Origin: Gemmata palustris
Lineage (GTDB): Bacteria; Planctomycetota; Planctomycetia; Gemmatales; Gemmataceae
Length of the DNA: 64,000 nt
Assembly: GCF_017939745.1 (NCBI RefSeq)
Contig: NZ_JAGKQQ010000001.1
Span: forward strand, 2,356,001-2,420,000
Direction of reading: 5' to 3'
The position numbers and the translations under genes were made by a program. A model generated the notes under the pieces. That model was not told where the DNA came from. It ran no database searches and worked only from the letters and a program-made list of their open reading frames with translations. Below, one piece after another: positions 31,002 through 42,139 of this stretch (positions within the stretch are counted from its first letter, which is position 1; every line of letters starts with the position of its first letter).

Positions 31002-31144
31002 CAGGGCCGTTGAGTTCTCGTGGTTGTGCAACTCCACCCGCTCGTTGACACTCGCGGTTCGCCAAGAGACTCAGGCGAACCGCGAGTGTCAACGAGCGGG
31101 TGGTGTTCCCACCCCCGTCCACTTCCGCACACTCAACGGCCCTG
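31002..31144. repeat. Nested palindrome with perfect 30-bp stem
   Basis: Bases 31034-31063 and 31074-31103 are exact inverted repeats with a 10-base loop. Outside them, 31002-31014 and 31132-31144 form a second 13-bp inverted pair. Nothing in it resembles a transposase or a coding sequence. Confidence 0.9.
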
Positions 31145-31169
31145 CCCCTGGTCTCATGCCCCGCCCGGG

Positions 31170-31377
31170 CTAACAATTGCTAACCTTTTGGCCCCGGGTT
31201 GTTTTTGGAGTGCTCCACGATCGCCACAACTACTGCACTTTCAATATGTTCCGATTATTTCGCTGCTGAAGCAGCCCGTTGCGAAGGCTAACATCGGCTA
31301 ACAATCACTGCAAATTGCAAAGCCCCGGACAATTTGCGACTAACCTCACGACTAAAAAACGGTTCGAGTTGGCTAAC
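31170..31377. repeat. GTTAG (CTAAC) cluster B
   Basis: Six CTAAC words occur at 31170, 31180, 31288, 31298, 31340 and 31373; the first four form two pairs exactly 10 bp apart. The first pair and its flank (31164-31201) match the elements near 15045-15085 (reverse strand) and 63425-63466. Confidence 0.8.
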
Positions 31378-31707
31378 AATTTAAACGGCTGAACCGCGTC
31401 GAGCATCGTCATCCGTCCAATCACCCGGAAACACCCGCGCCGCAAGGCGAACTCGCCACGACCAGGCGATGCCGGGACTCCTAAACGGACACTTCCCCAT
31501 ATTATACATTAGTGGACACGCGAATACAAACAGTTTGGGGCCGGATGGCGCGATTGAATCACCCGCCCCCGGGCGGAAGCATTCGCGACGCGCGTTGTGC
31601 TCTTGGCCGCGGGACTCATCTCCATAAGCTAAGCGGAGTTTGCGCCGAAGAATCCCTTGCACCCTGCATCCGCTCCATGCCGCGGGCTCACCTGTTGATC
31701 GAGAACC

Positions 31708-35025
<3,318 letters not shown>

Positions 35026-35031
35026 CCCTCA

Positions 35032-35069
35032 GCGCGAGCGGGCCGCGTTACGCAGCGGCCCGCTCGCGC
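35032..35069 (+). terminator. Perfect 15-bp hairpin after carB
   Basis: GCGCGAGCGGGCCGC pairs exactly with bases 35055-35069 around an 8-base loop, starting seven bases after the carB stop. It overlaps the end of the opposing gene, so it could end transcription from both sides. No T-run is present. Confidence 0.7.
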
Positions 35070-35398
35070 CGCACCGGGCTCCCGATCGTTTCCATCAGCG
35101 CTTGCAAGCCGTGAATGTGCTTGCAGCAGTACGCGCGGCGGTTCTCGCCGTTGTAAACCGCGTCCGGGCAGGTGCAGTGCCAGTTTAGATGACCGTCGCC
35201 CGCGCGCTCGGCGGCAATTTGGTACTCTTCGCGCCCGCCGGTCACGTTCCAGGTCATCACGCACCCGGCCTCGTGCGGGTCCGGGTTGCGGTACGTCACG
35301 CGGAACATGTACGGGGCGGGCGTGCGCTTCTTATCGGGGCCGGGCAGCACGACGGTAACGATGGCGAACGACCCGCGCGGTTTATTTTCTTTGACCAC
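35048..35398 (-). CDS. SWIM-zinc-finger-like small protein
   Basis: This 116-residue protein starts at GTG with GAGGTG seven bases upstream. The C-terminal half has CxC at 75-77 and CKH at 92-94 (HCTCPDAVYNGENRRAYCCKH), matching the CxCx(n)CxH pattern of SWIM zinc fingers, which bind DNA or protein. The N-terminal half has a predicted beta pattern (FAIVTVVLP, MFRVTYRN, VMTWNV). The C-terminus runs into the carB terminator hairpin, which encodes RRERAAA. No annotated family is recalled for the whole protein. A regulatory or nucleic-acid role is inference. Confidence 0.7.
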   Translation of the reverse strand: MVKENKPRGSFAIVTVVLPGPDKKRTPAPYMFRVTYRNPDPHEAGCVMTWNVTGGREEYQIAAERAGDGHLNWHCTCPDAVYNGENRRAYCCKHIHGLQALMETIGSPVRRERAAA

Positions 35399-35518
35399 AG
35401 TTCACCTCATTCGGTGGTGTGTTGGGTGTGTTGAATTATACCCGCACGGGTGTCCACTCCCGATGTCGGTAGCCCGGTACGGTGGTAGATTGCAAGTACC
35501 CCGAACGGAGCGCCGTGC

Positions 35519-36142
35519 ATGATCGACGACACCCAACCGACCGACGCGCAGACGATGAAATCGTTCATCCGCGAACTGGCGCGCAAGAACCGCGTGGCCC
35601 AGAAGAACAAGGACGCGATCAGCCTGGAGATTTGCCACAAGTTCACGGCGCTGCCGGCCTACGCCGCCGCGAAAACGGTGATGTGGTACGTCGACGCCGG
35701 CAGCGAGGTGCGCACGCGGCACACACTCCCGGAGGCGCTCACCCACGGCAAGCGCGTCATCGTCCCGTGGTGCATCGTCGAGACGAACGAGCTCGAACTG
35801 TTCTGGCTCGAAGACATGAGCGAGCTGGTCGAGGGCGCGTACAAGATCCTGGAGCCGAAGGCGGAACTGCGCGACCTCCCCGCGAAGAAAGTTCAACCCG
35901 AAGAACTCGACCTCGTGATGGTGCCGGGCACCGCATTTGACTTGCGCGGCGGGCGCATGGGCCAGGGCAAGGGGTACTACGACCGTCTGCTGTCGCACGC
36001 CCGGCCGGACGCGCCGCTCGTCGCGCTCAGTTTCGACTGCCAGATCTTTGAGGAGATCCCGGTCGCCGCGCACGACGTCTTCATGGACCAGGTGCTGACC
36101 GAATCGCGCACCATCAGCGGCAAGGGTCGAACGGGGAAGTGA
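35519..36142 (+). CDS. fau: 5-formyltetrahydrofolate cyclo-ligase
   Basis: This 207-residue protein belongs to the 5-FTHF cyclo-ligase family, which converts 5-formyltetrahydrofolate to 5,10-methenyltetrahydrofolate with ATP. The basic N-terminal segment ELARKNRVAQKNKDAIS (substrate/ATP side) and the signature GGRMGQGKGYYDRLL at 144-158 are present, as is VPGTAFD before it. The length is typical. GGAG lies eight bases before the ATG. A small membrane protein follows four bases after the stop. The role is one-carbon metabolism and removal of an inhibitory folate form. Confidence 0.92.
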   Translation: MIDDTQPTDAQTMKSFIRELARKNRVAQKNKDAISLEICHKFTALPAYAAAKTVMWYVDAGSEVRTRHTLPEALTHGKRVIVPWCIVETNELELFWLEDMSELVEGAYKILEPKAELRDLPAKKVQPEELDLVMVPGTAFDLRGGRMGQGKGYYDRLLSHARPDAPLVALSFDCQIFEEIPVAAHDVFMDQVLTESRTISGKGRTGK

Positions 36143-36146
36143 ACCG

Positions 36147-36347
36147 ATGCGGGAGGACCGGTCCGCGACTCAATTCTGGCAATCGGTCGCGCTCCGGCTC
36201 ATTGCCATCTGGCTGATCGGTTGGGCCACGATCCTGTGGTTCCAGGGGTGCCTCGTACCCTCCACGCGCAACGAAGTGCTCCAGGATCAACAGAAGATTA
36301 CGGGTTCGGAACCGCCCACCCCCGAGCCGCGCCCGGGTCCGCGTTAA
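36147..36347 (+). CDS. Small single-span membrane protein
   Basis: This 66-residue protein begins four bases after the cyclo-ligase stop, with GGGGAAG as a ribosome site overlapping the end of that gene. One hydrophobic helix (about 13-33, rich in Trp/Leu/Ile) is followed by a polar, Pro-rich tail. The sequence WFQGCL at the end of the helix could be mistaken for a lipobox but lies too far from a normal signal peptide. No family recognised. Confidence 0.6.
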   Translation: MREDRSATQFWQSVALRLIAIWLIGWATILWFQGCLVPSTRNEVLQDQQKITGSEPPTPEPRPGPR

Positions 36348-36463
36348 GGTAGTTTTCTCCTTTCAGCACGCGCACCCGCGCGGTATCCTCAAACACTGTT
36401 CCCATTCTTTGTTCTCCCGGACGCGGCCCTCGCAGCCGCGCCCACCCTCCCCGGGAGCCTCAC

Positions 36464-38026
36464 ATGCTGAATCGCACGCGCCGCGAACTGTTCGCGGACA
36501 TCGGTCGGGGCATGATCGCCGCCAGTGTCGGCACCGCGTTCGCCCACGATCTGGGATTCGCTACCGCCTTCGCCGCCGACGAACAACCCGCCCGCCTCAC
36601 GTTCGGTGACCTCGACCCGCTCGTGAACTTCCTCCAGGAAACGCCGCCCGACAAGCTCGTGTCGGCCGTCATCACCAAGCTGAAAGGCGGCACCGAACTC
36701 AAGCAACTCGTCGCGGCAGCGGCCCTCACGAACGCCCGCGCGTTCGGCGGCGAGGACTACATCGGGTTCCACACGCTGATGGCCCTCGCCCCGGCGTTCC
36801 AAATGTCGCAGGAAGAGACGAAGGCCGAACTCAAGCCGCTCGCGGTACTGAAGGTGTTGCACCGAAACGCCTCGCGCCTGAAGGATTTCGGCCCGACGAA
36901 GGAAACGCTGAAGACCGTAGCACCCGGGAAACTGGCAACGACCCGCGGCGGTGAGCAGCTCCGCGAGGTGACCCGCAAGGGCGACTTGGCCGCAGCCGAG
37001 GCTACCTTTGCAGCCATCTGCGCGAATGGGAAGCCGGAAGACGCGCTCAACGAACTTATGGTCGAAGTGGACGACGCGACCGAAGTTCACCGCGTGGTGC
37101 TGGTGTCGCGGGCGTGGGACTTGACGCGGTTCGTCGGCACCGAGCGCGCGAGCACGATGCTCCGGCAATCGGTTCACTACTGCGTGAACATTGAAAAAAA
37201 CGCGAGCCAGATCAAGTACAACGGCCCGATCCGCGAGCAGCTCCCGAAGCTCCTGGACCAGTACAAACTCGTCGGATCGAAGCCGGGCACGAAGGCGGCC
37301 GACGACGCCTGGGTGGTTCAGTTCGCGGACACGGTCTTTAAGTCCGACGCGGCCCAGGCCGCCGACGCGGTCGCATCCGCTCTGTCCGAAGGCTTCAGTG
37401 CGGACGCGATCGGTGAAGCGCTCTCCCTGGCTGCGAACCAGCTCGTGCTCCGCGACGAGGGGCGCCCGAAGGCGTGGGTGTCCCCGGGCAAGCCGGAGGG
37501 GAGCATCCACGGCGACTCGATCGGCGTCCACGCCTGCGACACGATTCACGCCTGGCGGAACCTGGCGAGCATCGGCGACCGCCGCACGCAGGTCACGAGC
37601 CTGATTCTCGCCGGGTACCAGATCGGTCGCGACCGCGCGAACCGGGCCGAGTTCCTGAAGTGGGATGCGTACCCACGGACGGAACACTCCGACAAGGTTA
37701 AGGGATTGCCGGCGGACTCGCTCCTGAAGGAACTCGACGGCGCGATCCGCGACAAGGATCAGGCCCGCGCCGCGGCCCTCACCGCGCGTCTCAGCGAGAC
37801 GTCCAACAGCGCAAAGGACGTGTTCAACCTGTTCCGCACCTACGCGATCAGCGAGGACGGCGCGCTGCACGCGGAAAAATACTACGCGACCGCGAGCGAC
37901 GAGTTCGCGCGGGCCAGGGCCGCGTTCAAGTGGCGCCAACTGATCGCACTGGCCCGCGTGACCGCCAGCGCCTACGGCTACGCAGCCCCCGCACACAAGG
38001 AAGCGTGCGAACGGTTGAAAGCGTAG
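36464..38026 (+). CDS. Tat-exported protein of unknown function
   Basis: This 520-residue protein starts with a twin-arginine leader (TRRELFADIGRGMIAAS, cleavage probably near AFAADE). The rest looks nearly all helical, with Ala/Leu/Lys-rich segments. Several conserved-looking His clusters stand out: GFHTLMALAP (about 102), HGDSIGVHACDTIHAWRN (about 347-364) and DGALHAEKYY (about 466), which could form a metal or cofactor site. Tat export fits a protein that folds around a cofactor in the cytoplasm. I do not recognise a characterised family. It stands alone, with no clear operon partner. Confidence 0.8.
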   Translation: MLNRTRRELFADIGRGMIAASVGTAFAHDLGFATAFAADEQPARLTFGDLDPLVNFLQETPPDKLVSAVITKLKGGTELKQLVAAAALTNARAFGGEDYIGFHTLMALAPAFQMSQEETKAELKPLAVLKVLHRNASRLKDFGPTKETLKTVAPGKLATTRGGEQLREVTRKGDLAAAEATFAAICANGKPEDALNELMVEVDDATEVHRVVLVSRAWDLTRFVGTERASTMLRQSVHYCVNIEKNASQIKYNGPIREQLPKLLDQYKLVGSKPGTKAADDAWVVQFADTVFKSDAAQAADAVASALSEGFSADAIGEALSLAANQLVLRDEGRPKAWVSPGKPEGSIHGDSIGVHACDTIHAWRNLASIGDRRTQVTSLILAGYQIGRDRANRAEFLKWDAYPRTEHSDKVKGLPADSLLKELDGAIRDKDQARAAALTARLSETSNSAKDVFNLFRTYAISEDGALHAEKYYATASDEFARARAAFKWRQLIALARVTASAYGYAAPAHKEACERLKA

Positions 38027-38117
38027 TGGATTAAGCAAATCCCGCCCACCGCCACGGGCTGACGAGCCGCGACCGCGAGGGAGCGGGGTCGGAGACTGCC
38101 CGGTGAGACAAGGAAGA

Positions 38118-38146
38118 GCCGCGGATCACGTAGATTACGCGGATCA
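38118..38146. repeat. Solitary half of a CGGATCA-type repeat
   Basis: This segment resembles the left arm of the palindrome at 44407-44494 and part of the one at 42016-42131 (shared GCC(G/A)CGGAT, AGAT and CGGATCA words). No inverted partner is nearby. Confidence 0.5.
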
Positions 38147-38187
38147 GACAAAGGAACGATTTGAAGCCCCGCAACAGCGGGGTTCGC

Positions 38188-39267
38188 CTAATGATTCAAG
38201 AACTTCACGTCGCGGACGTTCTGCTCCGCGACGGTCCGCGTGATCTTCCCGGCACGCAACAGCAACCGCACCGACTCGTCGCACGTGTACATCCCCTCCT
38301 CGCGCCCGGTGAGGATGTAGTTGTCGATGCTCTCGATCTTGCCCGTGCGGATCGCGCTCGCAATCGGGTGCGTGTTCCACATCACTTCGAGCGCCAGGTG
38401 CCGCTTCTCCGTCTTGTTGATGCTCGGAAGCAACCGCTGACTCACGATCGCGCGCAGACTCATCGCGAGCTGCGACCGCACCGCCGGCTGTGCGTCCGAC
38501 GGGAACAGGTCCGGGAACCGCGTGATCGCGCCCTTCGCGTCGCGCGTGTGGAGCGTGCTGAACACGAGGTGCCCCGTCTCAGCAGCGCTCAGGGCCATTT
38601 GCGCGGTTTCGCGGTCGCGGATCTCGCCGACCAGAATCACGTCCGGGTCTTGTCGAAGACCGTACTTCAGCCCGTCCGCGAACGAGAGCACGTCGGCCCC
38701 CACTTCGCGCTGCGTGACCACCGAGTTCGGTTCGCGCGGGAACTGGTACTCGACCGGTTCTTCCACCGTGATGATGCGGTACCCGCCGGTTTTGTTCAGC
38801 CGGTTCACGACCATCGCGAGCGTGGTCGATTTGCCGGAGCCGGTCGCCCCGGTGACGATCACCAGCCCGTCGCGAAGAGCAACGAGTTTGGCCGCGAGAT
38901 CGGAAGGGAACCCCGCCCACGCGAGATCAGGAATCGTGTCGGGAATGACCCGAAAGCACCCGCACGTGTCGCCCCCTGCAAGAAAGAGTGTCGCACGAAA
39001 CCGCGTCATCTGCCCCGCGACCGGGCACTCGAAGGAGAAGTCCGCGTTCTTGTTCACCTGCAATCGCTTGAGAGCGTCTTCCGGGCACGCCGAAAGCAGA
39101 AGTGTTTCGATCTCGTCCGAAGCAATCGGCGCTTCCGGCAGTTCGGTAAGATCGCCGTGTAACCGCATGACGGGTGCGTGCCCGGCGACCACGTGTAAGT
39201 CGGAGGCGCCCGCCTGCACGGTCCATTCGAGCCACTGGTGCAGCTTCTCAGCAATGGCGTCCGACAT
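38188..39267 (-). CDS. pilT: PilT-like type IV pilus retraction ATPase
   Basis: This 359-residue protein has the PilT/GspE secretion-ATPase layout: an N-terminal PAS-like domain with ASDLHV (21-26), Walker A GATGSGKST (about 140-148), Asp box and VGEIRD with ETAQMALSAAETGHLVFSTLHT as in PilT. The C-terminus (YILTGREEGMYTCDESVRLLL) resembles the PilT AIRNLIR-type region in place but not in sequence. Retraction of type IV pili is the usual role. No other pilus gene is here, though DUF1559 prepilin-like proteins are encoded in the window. GGAGGAG lies upstream of the ATG. Confidence 0.88.
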   Translation of the reverse strand: MSDAIAEKLHQWLEWTVQAGASDLHVVAGHAPVMRLHGDLTELPEAPIASDEIETLLLSACPEDALKRLQVNKNADFSFECPVAGQMTRFRATLFLAGGDTCGCFRVIPDTIPDLAWAGFPSDLAAKLVALRDGLVIVTGATGSGKSTTLAMVVNRLNKTGGYRIITVEEPVEYQFPREPNSVVTQREVGADVLSFADGLKYGLRQDPDVILVGEIRDRETAQMALSAAETGHLVFSTLHTRDAKGAITRFPDLFPSDAQPAVRSQLAMSLRAIVSQRLLPSINKTEKRHLALEVMWNTHPIASAIRTGKIESIDNYILTGREEGMYTCDESVRLLLRAGKITRTVAEQNVRDVKFLNH

Positions 39268-39383
39268 GGGAACTCCTCCACAAACGGCTCAGTCCATTTC
39301 CTTCTTAGGCGTTCATCAGTGCGGCGCTGCGAAGTCTCATTTTGATGTCATTTGAGGAAATTTCGTAGGTTATCAACGCGACG

Positions 39384-39414
39384 CGCCTCGGTGAGTCCGC
39401 CGCACTTGGTGCAG
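39384..39414. repeat. 31-bp exact copy of part of the neighbouring enolase-superfamily gene
   Basis: Bases 39384-39414 are identical to 40053-40083, which encode the CTKCGGLTEA region of the dehydratase on the same strand. The copy lies just past the 3' end of the immunity-like gene and codes for nothing itself. It looks like a remnant of a duplication or of recombination. Confidence 0.85.
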
Positions 39415-39438
39415 CGTGGGTGAACGACCATTCCGAGA

Positions 39439-39783
39439 TCAGTCCCGAAAAAACGATGCGTCTTCTGCACAATCTGGATCGTAGTTCAACTGGATTTCGC
39501 ACTGCCCCGCTGCCCCAACCTTGACGGCAGCCCCATACCACTGATGCCCCAGTACGGTTCGTGACTCATTGATGTCAATCAACAACAAGGTAATCTCGCT
39601 GGGCGTGTTGAGCGATGTGATTTCGCCGCTCGACAGATTTACCCTGAGCTTGGTGATCCACGATTCTCCTTGTTTATTATACCTCACCTCGAAAATGACC
39701 TCGTGCCACTCCGAACCCGTCAAGCGAGATTGAGCGGCACTGTAGATTAATTCAGCAAGCCGTTTCAGTGTTTCGTCGTTCAT
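39439..39783 (-). CDS. YezG/DUF600-like immunity-type small protein
   Basis: This 114-residue acidic protein begins at an ATG that overlaps the dehydratase stop by four bases (ATGA), so it is translationally coupled to it. The layout (N-terminal helix ETLKRLAELIYSAA, then WHEVIFEVRYN, a central helix, and the C-terminal strand GQCEIQLNYDPDCAED) resembles YezG-type immunity proteins of the DUF600 group, which end in a similar FNYDPD strand. No toxin with a matching domain is in the window. The assignment rests on pattern recall only. It may be an orphan immunity gene or an unrelated small regulator. Confidence 0.5.
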   Translation of the reverse strand: MNDETLKRLAELIYSAAQSRLTGSEWHEVIFEVRYNKQGESWITKLRVNLSSGEITSLNTPSEITLLLIDINESRTVLGHQWYGAAVKVGAAGQCEIQLNYDPDCAEDASFFRD

Positions 39784-40901
39784 GACTCCACCCCATATCG
39801 CTTCAACGCATCCCGGTTCAGTTCGATACCCAACCCCGGAGCATCCGGTATCGTCAGCAGTCCGTCCACATCGGGTTTGAACGGCACGGTAATCAACTCG
39901 TCCATGTACGGCGACGGCGACAGGAACTCGACGTACTTCGCGACCGGCATCGCCGCGGAGAGTTGCAAATCGGCCGCGAGACCGATCGCGGTGTTCCACC
40001 CGTGCGGCACCCACTGCACGTTGTGCTCGTAGGCCGCCCACGCGATGCGCCACGCCTCGGTGAGTCCGCCGCACTTGGTGCAGTCCGGCTGGACGATGTC
40101 CGCGCCCTGTTGCTCGAACAGCGGGCGAAAACTCTGCCGGCGCGTGAACACTTCGCCCGTTGCGATGGGTACCGGCGAGTGGCGCCGTAATTCGGCGAAG
40201 CCCGCGACGTCGTCCGGCGGAAGCGCTTCTTCAAACCACACGATGTCGTAGTTCGCGAGCATTTGTGCCGTGCGCAGTGCCCACTTGTAACCGTGCGGCC
40301 AGAACGCATCGCTTCCGCCCGCGTCGACCATCAGTTCCACACCCGGTCCGACTGTTTCCCGCGCGGTGCGAACGAGTAGTTCGTCCGTCTTCGCGTCGCG
40401 CCGACCGAACGGTTTCCAGCCGAGTTTGATCGCCTTGAACCCACGCGCGACGGCGGCCTTGAGCTTCTCACGCAGTGGCTCCACTTCGGCGAACAGCAGT
40501 GACCCATACGGCTTAATCTTGTTGCGGTAGTTGCCGCCGAGCAACCGCGAGACGGGTTGCTTCGTGATCTTGCCGAAGAGATCCCACAGTGCGATATCGA
40601 TGCCGCTGATCGCGTGTTCGACGCTCCCGCCGCGCCCCTGCCAGAACGTGTTCTGGCGCAGCTTCTCGCTCACGCGCGCCGGCTCATCGGCCCGTTCGCC
40701 GATGAGGAACGGACGGAGCAACTTCACCGCGGCGCTTACGAGGTGACTACTCGTGAACGTGCTCCCGACGCCGACCAGCCCCTCGTCCGTCAGAACCTCC
40801 ACGATGGTGTGAACGTTGTCTTCGGGCGCGAGTTCCTCGGCCCACCCGCCTTCGACCGTGCCGCCGGTGAGACCGGTGAGCCGAACGTCCGCGATCTTCA
40901 T
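39780..40901 (-). CDS. Enolase-superfamily dehydratase (mandelate racemase/muconate lactonizing family), copy 1
   Basis: This 373-residue protein starts at the ATG at 40901; an in-frame TTG at 40916 is less likely. It has the two-domain family fold: a capping domain (1 to about 125) and a TIM barrel. Metal ligands appear as VDAGG (Asp about 197), WFEE and ATGE, and the general-base His as PHGWNT. This is the mandelate racemase subgroup pattern of acid-sugar dehydratases. The exact substrate cannot be read from sequence. It lies downstream of a creatininase-family gene and a second enolase-superfamily gene on the same strand, suggesting sugar-acid or related catabolism. Confidence 0.88.
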   Translation of the reverse strand: MKIADVRLTGLTGGTVEGGWAEELAPEDNVHTIVEVLTDEGLVGVGSTFTSSHLVSAAVKLLRPFLIGERADEPARVSEKLRQNTFWQGRGGSVEHAISGIDIALWDLFGKITKQPVSRLLGGNYRNKIKPYGSLLFAEVEPLREKLKAAVARGFKAIKLGWKPFGRRDAKTDELLVRTARETVGPGVELMVDAGGSDAFWPHGYKWALRTAQMLANYDIVWFEEALPPDDVAGFAELRRHSPVPIATGEVFTRRQSFRPLFEQQGADIVQPDCTKCGGLTEAWRIAWAAYEHNVQWVPHGWNTAIGLAADLQLSAAMPVAKYVEFLSPSPYMDELITVPFKPDVDGLLTIPDAPGLGIELNRDALKRYGVES

Positions 40902-40943
40902 CTCAAAATGCTCCAAGCGTCAGAAACGGCAAAAAAACAGAAG

Positions 40944-41125
40944 AGTATTCACCGCAGAGGGCACGAGAGGGCGCAGAGAAGAACAGAGAAGAACAGAGAA
41001 GAACAGAGAAGAACAGAGAATCGAGTGACCTCATTCTTCGTTCTTCTCTGCGCCCTCTCGTGCCCTCTGCGGTGAATATTGCTTTACTCTTCTCTGCGCC
41101 CTCTCGCGCCCTCTGCGGTGAATAC
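40944..41125. repeat. Large palindrome with tandem 10-bp repeats
   Basis: Bases 40944-40984 pair with 41040-41080 (41 bp, one mismatch). The loop contains four exact tandem copies of GAACAGAGAA (40981-41020). A third, similar arm (about 41088-41125) follows. The arms share CTCTGCG words. It fills the spacer between the creatininase and dehydratase genes. Confidence 0.9.
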
Positions 41126-41132
41126 TCTTCTG

Positions 41133-42005
41133 TCACTCCAACGGGCGCTGGCCCCACGGAATCGGCATGGTCGGCGGCTTGCGGTGGCGGTCCTTGCGGA
41201 CGTCCTTCGGCCGGTCCTTCCACCACGTTACGTACCGGCCGAGTTGCTTCACGGCCTCTTCGTAGGCCTGTCGGCCCTTCTCCGGGGTCGCCAGTTCCGC
41301 GTCGCCCAGAACGCCGGTGTCCGAATAACTGCTCGTCCACGAAACAGTTGTCGCCGGACCCGCGCCGAACAGATCGACCCAGTTGAACGGGCTGTCGTCG
41401 TTGTTGAAGCTGATCGTGCCGCTCTTGATGAGGTCTTTGCGGACGTTGTCGCCGTCGAGGTAGAGGTACAGGCTCGTTTCGAGTTCGCAGGCGTGTGAGC
41501 ACCCACCCGGGAATTTGCTCTCACGCCAGTTCGGGAGAAACGTCTTGTCCACAGTGAGCAGGTTCCACCACGCGACCACGCAGCACTCCGCATCCGTCTC
41601 CACGTTGGTGCGGCGCGCGACGAGGTCGAGGTTCGGCATGTTCGAGCCGTGACCATTCAAGAGGATGATCTTCTTGAACCCGTGGTACGCGAGCGATTTG
41701 GTGATATCGAGCACCTGGTGCACGAAGTGCTCGAAGTCCGTGTTGATCGTGCCGGGGAAGTCCATCACGTGCCCGGTGTAGCCGTAGGCCACGACCGGCA
41801 GCACGAGCAACTTGTCCGGGATCTCGCGTCCGGTCCCGCTCGCGATCCCGCACGGGCACACAAGGTCCACATCGAGTGGCAAGTGCGGGCCGTGCTGCTC
41901 CACCGCTCCGCACGGCACAATACACACCTTGCCCAAATCAACCGCGTCGTTGATCTCGGGCCACGTGAGTTTCTCGTAGCGGTATTCTGTCTGCGCGCGA
42001 CTCAT
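41133..42005 (-). CDS. Creatininase-family amidohydrolase
   Basis: This 290-residue protein starts at an ATG with GGAG eight bases upstream. Metal-binding motifs of the creatininase family are visible: PCGAVEQHGPHLPLDVD (Glu36, His38, Asp45), the NGHGSN loop near residue 125, and a Glu in CELETSLY. Members hydrolyse cyclic amides (creatinine) or act on other amide or formamide bonds, so the substrate is open. It is encoded between two enolase-superfamily genes, which suggests a shared catabolic pathway rather than creatinine use. Long palindromes lie on both sides of the gene. Confidence 0.88.
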   Translation of the reverse strand: MSRAQTEYRYEKLTWPEINDAVDLGKVCIVPCGAVEQHGPHLPLDVDLVCPCGIASGTGREIPDKLLVLPVVAYGYTGHVMDFPGTINTDFEHFVHQVLDITKSLAYHGFKKIILLNGHGSNMPNLDLVARRTNVETDAECCVVAWWNLLTVDKTFLPNWRESKFPGGCSHACELETSLYLYLDGDNVRKDLIKSGTISFNNDDSPFNWVDLFGAGPATTVSWTSSYSDTGVLGDAELATPEKGRQAYEEAVKQLGRYVTWWKDRPKDVRKDRHRKPPTMPIPWGQRPLE

Positions 42006-42015
42006 TGTGGGCTCC

Positions 42016-42131
42016 AGAATAAAAACAGAACGCGCCGCAGATAACGCGGATAAGCGCAGATCAAGACACGATTTCATTTCAATTCCGTCTTAATCCTGTT
42101 TTCATCTGCGTTATCTGCGGTTCTTTATTCT
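42016..42131. repeat. Imperfect palindrome, ATCTGCG family
   Basis: Arms 42016-42051 and 42104-42131 pair imperfectly (AGAATAAA/TTTATTCT at the ends, CCGCAGATAACGCGGAT against ATCTGCGTTATCTGCGG inside). It lies between the enolase-superfamily copy 2 gene and the creatininase gene. Confidence 0.85.
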
Positions 42132-42139
42132 CCGCACTT

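Larger units (their letters stand above)
30749..31707. other. Gene-free stretch between pstS and carB
   Basis: About 960 bp without a credible gene. It contains a nested palindrome (31002-31144) and the second GTTAG cluster (31170-31377), both listed separately. The pstS promoter must lie at its left end and the carB promoter at its right end; I could not define either. Confidence 0.5.

Noticed and set aside
40981..41020. Tandem repeat as a CRISPR array
   Set aside because: The units are only 10 bp and directly adjacent, with no spacers, and no cas gene is in the window.
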